Notes under the pieces: generated by a model
The model's input: only the letters and a program-made list of their open reading frames with translations
What the model was told of the DNA's origin: nothing
The model's database searches: none
In this document: one piece after another, positions 10,414 to 19,106 of the stretch
How positions within the stretch are numbered: position 1 is the stretch's first letter
Layout: each line of letters opens with the position of its first letter
Position numbers and translations under genes: made by a program
DNA from: Acidobacteriaceae bacterium
Lineage (GTDB): Bacteria > Acidobacteriota > Terriglobia > Terriglobales > Acidobacteriaceae
Length of the DNA: 50,771 nt
Reading direction: 5' to 3'
Assembly (NCBI GenBank): GCA_025355505.1
Contig: JANXZM010000103.1
Coordinates: 1 to 50,771 of the forward strand

Positions 10414-12459
10414 TTAGGAGGCTACTCTGGCGTTCGAAGGCTCATACTCCACAATGTACCCCGCCACCGCGCTCGCTGCCACGGTCAGCGGCGACGCCAG
10501 GTACATCTGCCCCGGCCCGCTGCGTCCGGGAAAATTTCGGTTCTGCGCACTGATGACGACCTGGTCGGGGCGCGTCGATACTCCCGGCCCCGCATTGATG
10601 CACGCGCCACAACTGGGTTCGATCACATGCGCGCCCGCTCGCTCGAAAATCTCAAGATAGCCTCTGCGCTTCGAGTACTCGCGGGTTTCCTGCGAACCGA
10701 ACTGGATCCAGAACTCGACATTCTTCGAAACTCGTTTTCCCTGCTGTAAAGCATCGGCGAGAACGGACGCGTACATGTCCATGTCCTCGTTCTTCCCCGC
10801 GGTACAAGTTCCGCCATAGGCGATTTCAATCGGCACGCGCGCGTCGAGTTCGCGGATGTATTTGCCGTTTCCTGGATCGCCCGGAGTTGCAACCATAGGT
10901 GCGATCTCCGCCGCGTCGAGTTCAATCACCTCGGCATATTCGGCGTCCGGATCGCTCTGCAAGCCTTCGATCATTTTTTCAATTTCGGCACGCTCCATGC
11001 TGCGGCGCTCCATCAGAAACTCGATTACCTTTTCATCGGGAGCGACGATGCCGGTAAAGCCCCCGATCTCCGCCGCCATGTTCGTCATGGTAGCGCGCTC
11101 GTCCACGGAAAGCGCCTCCACCGCTTCGCCCGCGTACTCCATCACTTTTGCCAGCGCCTTGCCGCTGCGCACGTAATCGAGGGAAAGAATCTTCAGGATG
11201 AAATCTTTCGCCGTAACATTCGGATACCGCTTGCCCCGAATGACGATCTTGACCGACTCCGGCACCTTGACGCGAACGTCTTTGGTGATCCAGGAGTTGA
11301 ATACGTCGGTCGTGCCGATGCCGAAGGCGATGCATCCGATGGCGCCGACGTGCGGCGTGTGCGAATCGGACCCTACATTCACCTGCCCCGGCAGCGCATA
11401 GGTTTCCAACATCACCGAGTGGCATATGCCCTCCGAGCCTTTCCTGTCGGTGAGTTCGCCGTGCAGCTTGATTCCCTGCCGCTTGGCGAAATCTTCCTGC
11501 TTCAGCTTGAGTTGAGTGGCTAAATCGAGCAGCCCCATCTTTTTCTTTTCTTCGGAAATGACCTCGTCGAGAAAGGTGAGGTGGTCGCGGAAGAAGCGGA
11601 TGCTCGAGGCGTCGTTGACTGGAACATTTTTGCCGACGCATTGCTCGTAAAAAATGGACGCCATTGGCGTGACGTACTCATGGCTGAAGCGCAGATCGAC
11701 GCTGGTAAAGCCGGTGTCACCCGGCTTGACGGCGGCAACGCCGACCGTGCCCTCGGGCGTGACCATATGCCGAGCAAGAATCTTCTCCGCGAGAGTCATG
11801 GCTTGTGTAGGGCGGACACTCTTGTCCGCCGCCTTTGTCGGCGGCAGAAACACTTTCCCTTGCATGCGCGCCACATTGAAGGGGAAAAGTCCCCCGTATT
11901 CGATCACCTGCCGAGTGATCTCATCTTCTCCAGCAGTGAATTCACTGAGCGCGATTTCTTCTCCGGCACGAATCCGGTCGATCAAAGAAAAGTCGGTTGA
12001 AGTCAGCAACCCAAGATTCTGGCAGTTCTGCTGGTAGATGCGCTCAATATTCTCCCCAATCGCGACTTGAATCCCGGCACACATTTCCGCATAGGGCGAC
12101 TGCTCGCGACTGGAGCCTTTGCCGCGACGCTTACCGCTCACCGAGCACACGAATCCGCCTTTCTTCACATCGCCGCGTCCAATTGGCAGCGCGTCGCCGC
12201 ACCTCAAGCCAACGTAAGGAATCTCGCCGAGCGTCCGGTCAAAGTAGAAGCAGCAGTGCGCGGGAGTAATCTCGTCGGTAGAAATGTCGTCGCGGAGTTT
12301 GGGATTGCCGGCTGGATTCTTCGTGTCCCACGGCAGATCCCAACCCGCGAGTTGCTTCTTGATCAACTCCGGGTCTTCGGTGAGAAAAAGAATGCGTCCC
12401 AGCAGCCGCACCTTGTCGGGACGCTTTTCAACCTTGCGTTCAAGAAGAGACGAAATCAC
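10414..12459 (-). CDS. aconitase-family hydratase, fused small-then-large domain order
   Basis: This is a 681 aa [4Fe-4S] hydro-lyase (aconitase, homoaconitase or isopropylmalate isomerase superfamily). The small swivel domain comes first (residues 45-165, with the DDISTDEITPAHC block and the GSSREQSPYAE substrate loop). The large catalytic domain follows from about residue 220, starting MTLAEKILARH. Cluster ligands are C552, C617 and C620 (GGTCTAG and EPSCGACINAGPG). The GSDSHTPHVGAIGC block is intact. AcnB also has swivel before catalytic core, but with an N-terminal HEAT domain that is absent here. The large part starts like a LeuC or homoaconitase large subunit, so a LeuD-LeuC-like fusion is likely. 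Citrate, homocitrate and isopropylmalate chemistry cannot be separated from sequence alone. The start codon is GTG, without a clear ribosome binding site. Confidence 0.9.
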   Translation of the reverse strand: MISSLLERKVEKRPDKVRLLGRILFLTEDPELIKKQLAGWDLPWDTKNPAGNPKLRDDISTDEITPAHCCFYFDRTLGEIPYVGLRCGDALPIGRGDVKKGGFVCSVSGKRRGKGSSREQSPYAEMCAGIQVAIGENIERIYQQNCQNLGLLTSTDFSLIDRIRAGEEIALSEFTAGEDEITRQVIEYGGLFPFNVARMQGKVFLPPTKAADKSVRPTQAMTLAEKILARHMVTPEGTVGVAAVKPGDTGFTSVDLRFSHEYVTPMASIFYEQCVGKNVPVNDASSIRFFRDHLTFLDEVISEEKKKMGLLDLATQLKLKQEDFAKRQGIKLHGELTDRKGSEGICHSVMLETYALPGQVNVGSDSHTPHVGAIGCIAFGIGTTDVFNSWITKDVRVKVPESVKIVIRGKRYPNVTAKDFILKILSLDYVRSGKALAKVMEYAGEAVEALSVDERATMTNMAAEIGGFTGIVAPDEKVIEFLMERRSMERAEIEKMIEGLQSDPDAEYAEVIELDAAEIAPMVATPGDPGNGKYIRELDARVPIEIAYGGTCTAGKNEDMDMYASVLADALQQGKRVSKNVEFWIQFGSQETREYSKRRGYLEIFERAGAHVIEPSCGACINAGPGVSTRPDQVVISAQNRNFPGRSGPGQMYLASPLTVAASAVAGYIVEYEPSNARVAS
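11806..11846. repeat. two-hairpin intergenic-type element inside the aconitase-family gene
   Basis: The sequence holds hairpin GCGGACA-CTCT-TGTCCGC (11812-11829). CCGCC-TTTGTC-GGCGG follows directly (11829-11844). Read on the coding strand it encodes part of the linker between the swivel and catalytic domains (roughly residues 205-217, PPTKAADKSVRPTQ). It has the look of an intergenic repeat captured in frame. Confidence 0.75.
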
Positions 12460-12490
12460 AAGGGTGATTGTAACGCTTGCGCTGTGACGG

Positions 12491-12558
12491 TGGAGCGACG
12501 GGCGTCCTCGCCCGTCCTTGGGCAGCCAGGTGGCCGGGCGGGGACGCCCGGCGCTCCA
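12491..12558. repeat. palindromic GC-rich intergenic element
   Basis: Inverted repeat with outer arms TGGAGCG...CGCTCCA and inner arms CGGGCG/CGCCCG, ending exactly at the suhB stop. A shorter relative of the same element lies at 16659-16694. It may act as a transcription or mRNA-stability element, but no T-tract follows. Confidence 0.75.
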
Positions 12559-13407
12559 TTAGAATTTACGATCCTTCGCGTAGGTGACCGGACTGGCCAA
12601 CGGATCCAATCCCCGGCCTGCGAAGATCTCCTTGAACTCGTGCAAGAGCGCATGGTGCACCAACCCGTTCGACGCCAGCGTCTCGCGGCTTGCGATCTGG
12701 AACGCGCCGCCCGAAAAGTCCGTAACCTTCCCGCCGGCTTCTTCGGCAATCAGCACGCCCGCCGCCGTATCCCACGGATTGAGATTAAATTCCCAGAAGC
12801 CATCAAACCGGCCCGCCGCCACATTGCACAGATCAAGCGCAGCCGACCCCGCTCGCCTTACTCCGTGGGTGCGCAACGTGAGCTGGTGATAAAAATAAAT
12901 ATTCGGATTCTTATGCCGCTTCTGGCTGGGGAAGCCGGTGGCGATCAGGCACTCTCCCAAATTCGCGGTCGCCGACACATGGATTGCTTCGCCGTTCAGC
13001 CGCGCGCCGCTGCCAAGTTCGGCGGCGAACATTTCGTCGCGCGTCGGATCGTAAATCACTCCGGCGATCCGTTGTCCGCGGCGCTCCACCGCGAGCGAAA
13101 CGCAAAACACCGGATAGCCGTGCGCAAAGTTCGTTGTGCCGTCGAGCGGATCAACATACCACTTGTAGTCGCTGCCGGTTTCGATGCGCGTTCCCTCTTC
13201 ACCCATCACGTCATGAGTCGGAAACTGCTTGCGAATGCGCTCCAGAATCAGCGCTTCCGATTTTCGATCGGCCACCGTGACCAGGTCCACGTCGCCCTTA
13301 TATTCAATCTTCACGTGCTGCCGAAAGTAGTCCATCAGCAGCACGCCCGCTTCACGTGCCATCGCCTGCATCGGAGAAATCAGGTCCAACGATTGATCGG
13401 GTGTCAT
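12559..13407 (-). CDS. suhB: inositol monophosphatase family protein
   Basis: This Mg2+/Li+-sensitive sugar/inositol phosphatase-fold protein has 282 aa. The metal-binding motifs are complete: GEEGTR (about residues 70-75), WYVDPLDGTTNFAHG (about 83-97) and WDTAAGVLIAEEAGG (about 210-224). The DPLDGT motif supplies the catalytic Asp residues. Family members hydrolyse inositol-1-phosphate or related sugar phosphates, and SuhB-like forms also act in rRNA antitermination. Which role applies cannot be decided. It lies downstream of the Hfq-like gene in the same orientation, separated by a short spacer of GAGAACTGAGAAC-like words. Confidence 0.93.
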   Translation of the reverse strand: MTPDQSLDLISPMQAMAREAGVLLMDYFRQHVKIEYKGDVDLVTVADRKSEALILERIRKQFPTHDVMGEEGTRIETGSDYKWYVDPLDGTTNFAHGYPVFCVSLAVERRGQRIAGVIYDPTRDEMFAAELGSGARLNGEAIHVSATANLGECLIATGFPSQKRHKNPNIYFYHQLTLRTHGVRRAGSAALDLCNVAAGRFDGFWEFNLNPWDTAAGVLIAEEAGGKVTDFSGGAFQIASRETLASNGLVHHALLHEFKEIFAGRGLDPLASPVTYAKDRKF

Positions 13408-13424
13408 GACGCGTCAAAACCTTG

Positions 13425-13473
13425 GTTCAGGGTTGGTTGTTGGGTTACTGAGAACTGAGAACCGGGAACCGAT
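13425..13473. repeat. spacer with short imperfect repeats (ACTGAGA / GGTT words)
   Basis: The suhB-hfq-like spacer is built of reiterated words: GGTTCAGGGTTGGTTGTTGG followed by ACTGAGAACTGAGAAC and GGGAACC. No coding potential is seen. Confidence 0.55.
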
Positions 13474-13479
13474 CTCTGG

Positions 13480-13743
13480 CTACTTCTTCTTGCTGTCTTC
13501 CGCGATGTACATAATCTCATGCTTGAAGATGAACAAATTCGGACCATCCTCGCGTGTCACTCTCACCATGTTCTTGTCGTAGTACTCAATCCAGCCGCGG
13601 ACTACTTCGCCGTCGGCCAGCTTCAGGCTCACGACCTTCTGCTTTTCACCCAGCGCTTTCAGATAAGCCGCTTCTTCAAATGTCTCGTCCGGAGGCGGAG
13701 TGCGCTTCTTGTTGAACGCGGGGTTTCCTGACTGTAACGGCAT
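13480..13743 (-). CDS. hfq: Hfq-like Sm-fold RNA chaperone
   Basis: This 87 aa protein has an extended, charged N-terminus (residues 1-32) and then an Sm-like core. The Sm1-like strand region is VVSLKLADGEVVRGWIEYYD (37-56). The Sm2-like motif is LFIFKHEIMYI (70-80), which matches the position of the Hfq YKHAIST motif; FKHEI keeps the Lys-His pair at 74-75. Length and fold pattern match Hfq, but overall similarity is clearly divergent and the genomic context is not the classic miaA-hfq one. If functional, it would bind U-rich RNA as a hexameric ring. It lies 30 bp downstream of the molybdoenzyme gene on the same strand. The gene symbol is tentative. Confidence 0.75.
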   Translation of the reverse strand: MPLQSGNPAFNKKRTPPPDETFEEAAYLKALGEKQKVVSLKLADGEVVRGWIEYYDKNMVRVTREDGPNLFIFKHEIMYIAEDSKKK

Positions 13744-13773
13744 GCCGCTATTTTACAACGTCAAGCACCAGGC

Positions 13774-16629
13774 TCAGGCTTTCTTCGCAGGAATGTAGAA
13801 CGCCGCTTCCTCCGGACGCACGACCCGCGGAATCCACAGTGGACGGCGAAGCCCCCCAGGCCCTGGCGCGGGACGAGTCAGCGCCTTCCACCGTTGATAA
13901 ACCGCAAAGGAAAGATTAGTATCGACGAAGATGTCACCGTAGCGGTCGTCAGCTCCGGCGCGCTCCACACGCACCATCTGGTGCCAGCAGTGCATGCCGC
14001 TGATGGGGTCGGGATGCACCGGGAATGTAAGGTTTTGGTGCACGCCGGCATCACTCCACCACACTCGCTTCGTATCGGGATCGGTTGTCTCGTAGGGCTC
14101 CACTCCCGAGAGCTGGCGCATTTTCCATTGTCCCTTGCCGACCTCTTTAAGATCGACCCACGCGCTCGACATGCGTTCAACCTGATCATCCTTATTGAGA
14201 CGCCAGCGTCCCATGTGATGAGAACAGGCGACCACGCCCGGCGCCAGCCCCTCCGTGACCCATGCGTGCAACACAAAGAAACCGATCTCGGTGTGGACCT
14301 TGAGCAAGTCGCCGGTGCGAATGTCGCCGAGATTGCTGGCATCTACGGGATTCACCCACAGCGGATTCTTGTGCGCGATCTCGTAAAGGAATTTCGAGTT
14401 CCCCGAGCGCGTGTGGATAAGATGCGGCAAACGAAAAATGGGCAGCAGCGTGAACACCTCGCCGTTCGAATCCTTTGGCCATTCGACAAGCGGCGCGTAG
14501 CGCGAATCAAAATCCTGAGCAGGCTTTCCCAGCGACGCGGCTTGCGCCGAGCGATGAATATGGCTGCGATAGTATTCCGGAAGCGCGAATTCAGGCCACT
14601 TCCAGTCCGCCATGGTTTTCGAGAACAACTCAAGTTTCCGCGACGGCGTGTTGTAGCCGACGACGGCTTCGCCATCCACCATCACGCCAACCGCTTTGCC
14701 TTCTTTGGTGACCACGCCGTTGGCTTCGACTTTCGATCCGGAGAGATCGGCAGGAGCCACCGGCTTCTCATTCAGCTTGTAGACGTCGGTGGTCACTTCG
14801 TAGGCGCCGTATTTGCGCATGTATTCCAGCGGTTTCAATCCTTCCTTGGCGGCGGCTTCGGGCAAACCCGGAACTGAATTTTCAAAAATCCAACCGTAGT
14901 ATTCGTCGACCGTCAGTTTCTGTCCGGGACGATACGGAGATTCGAACCACTGCCGAATCCCCATCGAACCATCGGGATCAATGGCCCACGAGAGGTTGAT
15001 CCAGAATTCATCCTCTTCCCAAACTTCTCCCGGATTCGCCTGATACGTGAAGTCGAATTTCTTTCCCGCTTTTTCCTGCAGAACGCGCAGCACAGGTTGG
15101 CGAAAGCCGATCCACTTTCCGGCGTAGGATTCCTGGCTCATCAGGTCGTGACGCTCGGAACTGAAACCCATGGGCAAAACATAATCCGCAAACCACGCAG
15201 TCTCGTTCCAGGTCGGCGTCATCGCGGCATGCAAACCGACTTTCTCCTCGTCGCGAAGCATTTCGATCCAGGAAAATCCATCGGGATAAGTCCACACCGG
15301 ATTGAATACGCGCGTGAAATAGGAATCGATGCGGCCGCGGCCTTCCTTGAGGAAGTGCGGGAGCAGGGGCGACATTTCATGGACGCACAGCGGCCACTCC
15401 CGCGGGTAGAGCAGTTCGTTCCAGCGTTTCTGGGGCGGCGGATTCTTGAACGGACGCGGCACAAACTTGTTCCACGAATTCAGGTTGTGGCCACCCGGAG
15501 TTCCCACCGAACCGGTGAGCACGTGGAGCAGCATCAATGCGCGCGCGGGTTGCCATCCACCCAGATTGCCGGAGGCGCTGCCGCGCCACAGATGCGATGC
15601 GAAGCGACTTCCGGCGGTGGCAATCTCGCGCGCCGTTTTGACGATGACTTCCGCCTTCACTCCACTTTCTTTTTCCGCAAACTCCGGCGTGAATTGCGCG
15701 TAGTGCCGCTTCAACGCTTCGATCAGCGCTTCGAAACTATGATCTTTGGCGCGAAATCCATCGACTTCGAGTTCTTCCCAGTTGGTCCAGGTCTTCACGA
15801 AGGTGGCGTCGAAGCGATTTTCGCCAAGGATGACCATCGCCATCGCCAGCAGAACCGCTGCTTCGGTACCGGGATAGCTCGGCATCCAGTAATCCGCCAT
15901 GCTCGCCGTATTCGAAAGGCGCGGGTCCATGACCGCGAGTTTGGCTCCCGCCATTTTTCCTTCGATAATGCGCTGGGCATGCGGGTTGAAATAGTGCCCG
16001 GACTCAAGATGGGCGGAGAGCAGCAGGATGAAACGCGCGTTGGCGTGGTCGGGAGAAGGCCGGTCGGCATGGTGCCAAAGCAGATAGCCCAAACGCGCCG
16101 AAGACGAGCACACATTCGTGTGGGAGTTGTGGCCGTCGATGCCCCACGCCTGCAAGGTGCGATCCATGATGAAGTCGTGCCCCGGCCGGCCCACGTGGTA
16201 CATGACTTCTTCACCGCGATTCTCCTGAAAAGCTTTACGGATGCGCGCACCGAAAGTTTCCAGCACTTCGTCCCACGAGGTCCGAGTCCATTTCCCACCA
16301 CCGCGAGGGCCCGAGCGCTTCATCGGATAAAGGATGCGGTCGGGATCATGAATCTGATTGATTGTGGCCGGGCCTTTCGCGCACAGGCGTCCGCGGCTGG
16401 CGGGATGCTTCGGGTTGCCTTCAAACTTCGCGACTTGTCCGGTTTCCTTATCGACATAGGCGAGAAGTCCGCACGCCGATTCGCAGTTGAAGCAGATGGT
16501 GGGAACAAGTTGGTAATGCTTCTCGACGCGGCGAGGCCAGGCTTCGGCATCGTACTCGACCCAATCGTCCCACTTCTCGACCGGCGGGCAATACGAAAGA
16601 TGGCTGCCGTCGCGCTTAAATTCGGTCAT
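13774..16629 (-). CDS. molybdopterin oxidoreductase catalytic subunit (Psr/Soe/Ttr-like CISM family)
   Basis: This 951 aa catalytic subunit binds a bis-MGD cofactor and one [4Fe-4S] cluster. The cluster motif is C46-x2-C49-x3-C53-x29-C83. The segment NVCSSSARLG places Cys174 where the Mo ligand is expected; Cys ligation is typical of polysulfide, thiosulfate, tetrathionate, arsenate and sulfite enzymes of the complex-iron-sulfur-molybdoenzyme (CISM) family. The C-terminal cofactor-binding domain includes LPIFRLPHLIHTRSGNSKFL and VVACSHHMGRW. No twin-arginine signal peptide is present, so it probably faces the cytoplasm, as in SoeABC sulfite dehydrogenase, rather than the periplasm. The gene directly follows the FeS-NrfD partner gene. 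The substrate cannot be assigned; sulfite or another sulfur oxyanion is a reasonable guess. Confidence 0.9.
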   Translation of the reverse strand: MTEFKRDGSHLSYCPPVEKWDDWVEYDAEAWPRRVEKHYQLVPTICFNCESACGLLAYVDKETGQVAKFEGNPKHPASRGRLCAKGPATINQIHDPDRILYPMKRSGPRGGGKWTRTSWDEVLETFGARIRKAFQENRGEEVMYHVGRPGHDFIMDRTLQAWGIDGHNSHTNVCSSSARLGYLLWHHADRPSPDHANARFILLLSAHLESGHYFNPHAQRIIEGKMAGAKLAVMDPRLSNTASMADYWMPSYPGTEAAVLLAMAMVILGENRFDATFVKTWTNWEELEVDGFRAKDHSFEALIEALKRHYAQFTPEFAEKESGVKAEVIVKTAREIATAGSRFASHLWRGSASGNLGGWQPARALMLLHVLTGSVGTPGGHNLNSWNKFVPRPFKNPPPQKRWNELLYPREWPLCVHEMSPLLPHFLKEGRGRIDSYFTRVFNPVWTYPDGFSWIEMLRDEEKVGLHAAMTPTWNETAWFADYVLPMGFSSERHDLMSQESYAGKWIGFRQPVLRVLQEKAGKKFDFTYQANPGEVWEEDEFWINLSWAIDPDGSMGIRQWFESPYRPGQKLTVDEYYGWIFENSVPGLPEAAAKEGLKPLEYMRKYGAYEVTTDVYKLNEKPVAPADLSGSKVEANGVVTKEGKAVGVMVDGEAVVGYNTPSRKLELFSKTMADWKWPEFALPEYYRSHIHRSAQAASLGKPAQDFDSRYAPLVEWPKDSNGEVFTLLPIFRLPHLIHTRSGNSKFLYEIAHKNPLWVNPVDASNLGDIRTGDLLKVHTEIGFFVLHAWVTEGLAPGVVACSHHMGRWRLNKDDQVERMSSAWVDLKEVGKGQWKMRQLSGVEPYETTDPDTKRVWWSDAGVHQNLTFPVHPDPISGMHCWHQMVRVERAGADDRYGDIFVDTNLSFAVYQRWKALTRPAPGPGGLRRPLWIPRVVRPEEAAFYIPAKKA

Positions 16630-16658
16630 TGCTGAATCTCCATAATCCCAACCTTGCT

Positions 16659-16694
16659 GGTGGAGCGCCGGGCGTCCCCGCCCGTCGCTCCACC
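16659..16694. repeat. palindromic GC-rich intergenic element
   Basis: Near-perfect inverted repeat with 9-bp outer arms GGTGGAGCG/CGCTCCACC and inner GGGCG/CGCCC, between the two molybdoenzyme genes. It is a short version of the element at 12491-12558. Confidence 0.8.
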
Positions 16695-16714
16695 GAATGA
16701 CCCATCACGTTCAG

Positions 16715-18253
16715 CTAGCTATTCGGCACACTCTGTCCCGCCATTACGAAGCACCATTCGAAAATCAAAAGTCCAGCCAGCGCCAGTATGCTTGCCAACC
16801 CGGCTGCGATGCGACTGGGCGCGCCGAACACAGGGCCAATCAACAAAAGCAGCAGCGGAACAATTCCGCCCAACGCAACCGCGCCGACCCAGAAGGCGCG
16901 TGCGAACGGTCCCTGCGTCATGAGTCGTGCCCCGTAGCGCGCGTTGTCGGTGGTGTGCGGCATCGCAACCTCGCCAAGCAGCATGAGCAAGTGCAAAACT
17001 AAACTGATGACCAGGGTGGGAACCGCGACTGATAGGGCTTGCGCCGAACCACCGATCGCGTCCGGAAGCAGCGCCAGTGCCGCCGAGCCACAGAGCAAGG
17101 CTTGCACGATCAAATGTGCGGGCAGGAGCGGCGTCTGCCACAGGTCGCGCCCTTCGCACTGCCCGAAAAGAAACGCGGTGTAGGCAGCGGCGCAAAAGCC
17201 AACCAGCACCGTCGGCCACAACAAGATAGAAGTAGCGACGGAAAATCCCGCCACCGCGCCCAGCCAGAACACGCCGCACAATCCGCTGTATGCGATCAGA
17301 ATAAACGCGCCCCGAGCCAGCCACGATTTACTTTGCGGGGTAAACACTACACGCAGGAATCGAGCCTTGTGATCGAGATCCCAAACCAGCAGCACTGTAG
17401 TTAAAGCTGTGAACAACAAGGCAACGGTTGCGAGCGCAATATCGCGGACGCGATTGCCCGACAATCTTCCAAGCGCCATGGCAATCGCCGGCACAGCAAG
17501 CGCACCCGAACCGATTGACTTCGTCCAGCAGTAGGCCGGAACCTGCCACCCCCAGGGACGGGCATGCGAAACGTCATAGGCGGCGAGAGCGTTTTTTTGC
17601 AGCAAAGGACTGTCGAGCGGATAGACCGCGCCGCCACCAAGCACAGCCGCATTGCGCTGCGACCACATGTAAATCGATTCATGGCGCGCCGCGGTGGGAA
17701 CGATCGCGCTTTCGTCGGCATCGATGTAGTAGAGCTTGGGCTGGGTTCCCTGCTCGGGCTTGCGGACGCGCACCGGTTCCCGCGCCACCAGTTGCGCCGC
17801 TTCACTTGCAGGATCGCTCAGATCGCCGGCAATGATGGCGTGTTCCGGGCACACGATCACGCATGCGGGTTCGAGTCCAAGCTCGGTGCGATGCGCGCAG
17901 AAATTACACTTGGCAGCAGTGCCCTCGTCCGGATCCATGTATATCGAATCGTAGGGACAGGCTTGCATGCAGGCTTTGCAGCCAATGCACTTGTCGGAAT
18001 CGAAATCGACAATCCCGTCTTGGCGCTGATACATCGCGGTCACGGGACAGATGGTGACGCAGGGAGGCTTCTCGCAATGATTGCAACGCGTGACCTGAAA
18101 TACTCGGCGCGTGTTGGGGAACACGCCCTTCTCGACATACTTGACCCAGGTCCGGTTCACGCCCACCGGAACCTGGTTCTCGGTCTTACACGCCACCGTA
18201 CAGGCGTGACAACCGATGCACTTGCGGTTATCGATTACGAAGCCGTATTTCAT
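16715..18253 (-). CDS. FeS electron-transfer subunit fused to NrfD/DmsC-like membrane anchor
   Basis: This 512 aa protein unites two CISM subunits that are usually separate. Residues 1-200 form a DmsB/PsrB-like ferredoxin module with four cysteine groups for four [4Fe-4S] clusters: C12-x2-C-x2-C-x3-C, CNHCEKPPCVTICP, CIGCKACMQACP, and CNFCAHRTELGLEPACVIVCP. From about residue 240 to the end there are roughly eight hydrophobic helices, as expected of a quinone-interacting NrfD/PsrC/DmsC-type anchor. It would pass electrons between the quinone pool and the Mo subunit encoded next. It has no signal peptide, which again fits a cytoplasm-facing enzyme. It is first in the two-gene operon; 85 bp with a palindrome separate it from the catalytic gene. 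Confidence 0.88.
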   Translation of the reverse strand: MKYGFVIDNRKCIGCHACTVACKTENQVPVGVNRTWVKYVEKGVFPNTRRVFQVTRCNHCEKPPCVTICPVTAMYQRQDGIVDFDSDKCIGCKACMQACPYDSIYMDPDEGTAAKCNFCAHRTELGLEPACVIVCPEHAIIAGDLSDPASEAAQLVAREPVRVRKPEQGTQPKLYYIDADESAIVPTAARHESIYMWSQRNAAVLGGGAVYPLDSPLLQKNALAAYDVSHARPWGWQVPAYCWTKSIGSGALAVPAIAMALGRLSGNRVRDIALATVALLFTALTTVLLVWDLDHKARFLRVVFTPQSKSWLARGAFILIAYSGLCGVFWLGAVAGFSVATSILLWPTVLVGFCAAAYTAFLFGQCEGRDLWQTPLLPAHLIVQALLCGSAALALLPDAIGGSAQALSVAVPTLVISLVLHLLMLLGEVAMPHTTDNARYGARLMTQGPFARAFWVGAVALGGIVPLLLLLIGPVFGAPSRIAAGLASILALAGLLIFEWCFVMAGQSVPNS

Positions 18254-18354
18254 GCTTTGGAAGTTCGACCCGAAAAATGTAGGTCAATCATACTTGGGTC
18301 TGGTCGAAACGGGAGTGATGGGGGTGAGGCTGCTTGCTACATCTTTCACAAATT

Positions 18355-18381
18355 GTCATCCTTGGCTTCGCACAGGATGAC
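18355..18381. repeat. short palindrome GTCATCCT...AGGATGAC
   Basis: An 8-bp perfect stem GTCATCCT/AGGATGAC with an 11-base loop lies between the cysE stop and the start of the FeS-NrfD gene. It could be a weak terminator for cysE, but no T-run follows on either strand, so it is listed as a repeat element. Confidence 0.55.
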
Positions 18382-18394
18382 GAAACTGGTGCTG

Positions 18395-19102
18395 CTAAAT
18401 CTGGTAATCGATATCTTCGATGATCCGTTGCAGCGATTCTGAAACCGGCTCAAGTCCGCCCGTACCCTCCAGGCGGCGCACTCGCTCCGCCAACTTGTTC
18501 ACTTCAGACGCGACTGCGGCCAATGCCTCCGAAAGGGGATCGTTGATTTGCTTGGGGTCGGTGATGACGACGCGCTTGCCTTCTCGAAAAATGATGTGTC
18601 CCGGCACGCCGACCACGGTGGAATCGTCGGGCACGTTTCGGAGCACGACCGACCCGGCGCCAATCCGGCAATTGTGTCCCACCGTGATGTTGCCCAGAAT
18701 CTTCGCGCCTCCACCGACCACTACGTTGTCGAGAAGGGTCGGATGCCGCTTCCCCCGTTCCTTGCCGGTTCCACCAAGCGTCACTCCCTGGTAGAGCGTG
18801 ACGTCCTCACCGACAACGGCAGTCTCGCCGATCACCACACCCATGCCGTGATCGATAAAGAGGCGGCGGCCAATTTTCGCGGCGGGATGGATTTCGATGG
18901 CGGTGAGAAGGCGCGCGACCTGCGACAACCAGCGCGCCAGCAGAAAGAAGCCGTGGTTCCACAACCAGTGGTTGATGCGATAGAACCAAACAGCATGGAG
19001 GCCGGAGTAGCAGAGATAAACTTCCAGGCGCGACTTGGCCGCGGGATCGCGCTCCAGCACGGTGGCAACGTCCTCACGAATTAGCGACAAAAGATGCGGC
19101 AT
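18395..19102 (-). CDS. cysE: serine O-acetyltransferase
   Basis: CysE makes O-acetylserine from serine and acetyl-CoA, the first step of cysteine synthesis. The 235 aa protein has the helical N-terminal domain ([18 protein letters not shown]) followed by the left-handed beta-helix hexapeptide domain (residues ~70-170). The latter includes the catalytic block [32 protein letters not shown], with the active-site His after Asp. It starts 4 bp after the cysK stop, so the two are translationally close and form an operon whose products interact as the cysteine synthase complex. The C-terminal tail ends in I-D-Y-Q-I; a C-terminal Ile is what CysE uses to dock into CysK. Confidence 0.96.
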   Translation of the reverse strand: MPHLLSLIREDVATVLERDPAAKSRLEVYLCYSGLHAVWFYRINHWLWNHGFFLLARWLSQVARLLTAIEIHPAAKIGRRLFIDHGMGVVIGETAVVGEDVTLYQGVTLGGTGKERGKRHPTLLDNVVVGGGAKILGNITVGHNCRIGAGSVVLRNVPDDSTVVGVPGHIIFREGKRVVITDPKQINDPLSEALAAVASEVNKLAERVRRLEGTGGLEPVSESLQRIIEDIDYQI

Positions 19103-19106
19103 GAAG

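Noticed and set aside
12067-13458. 463-codon plus-strand open frame
   Set aside because: Runs antisense across the aconitase-family gene, a palindromic spacer and suhB, which a real gene would not do.
15097-16635. 512-codon plus-strand open frame
   Set aside because: Antisense to the molybdoenzyme gene, whose cofactor motifs are unambiguous.
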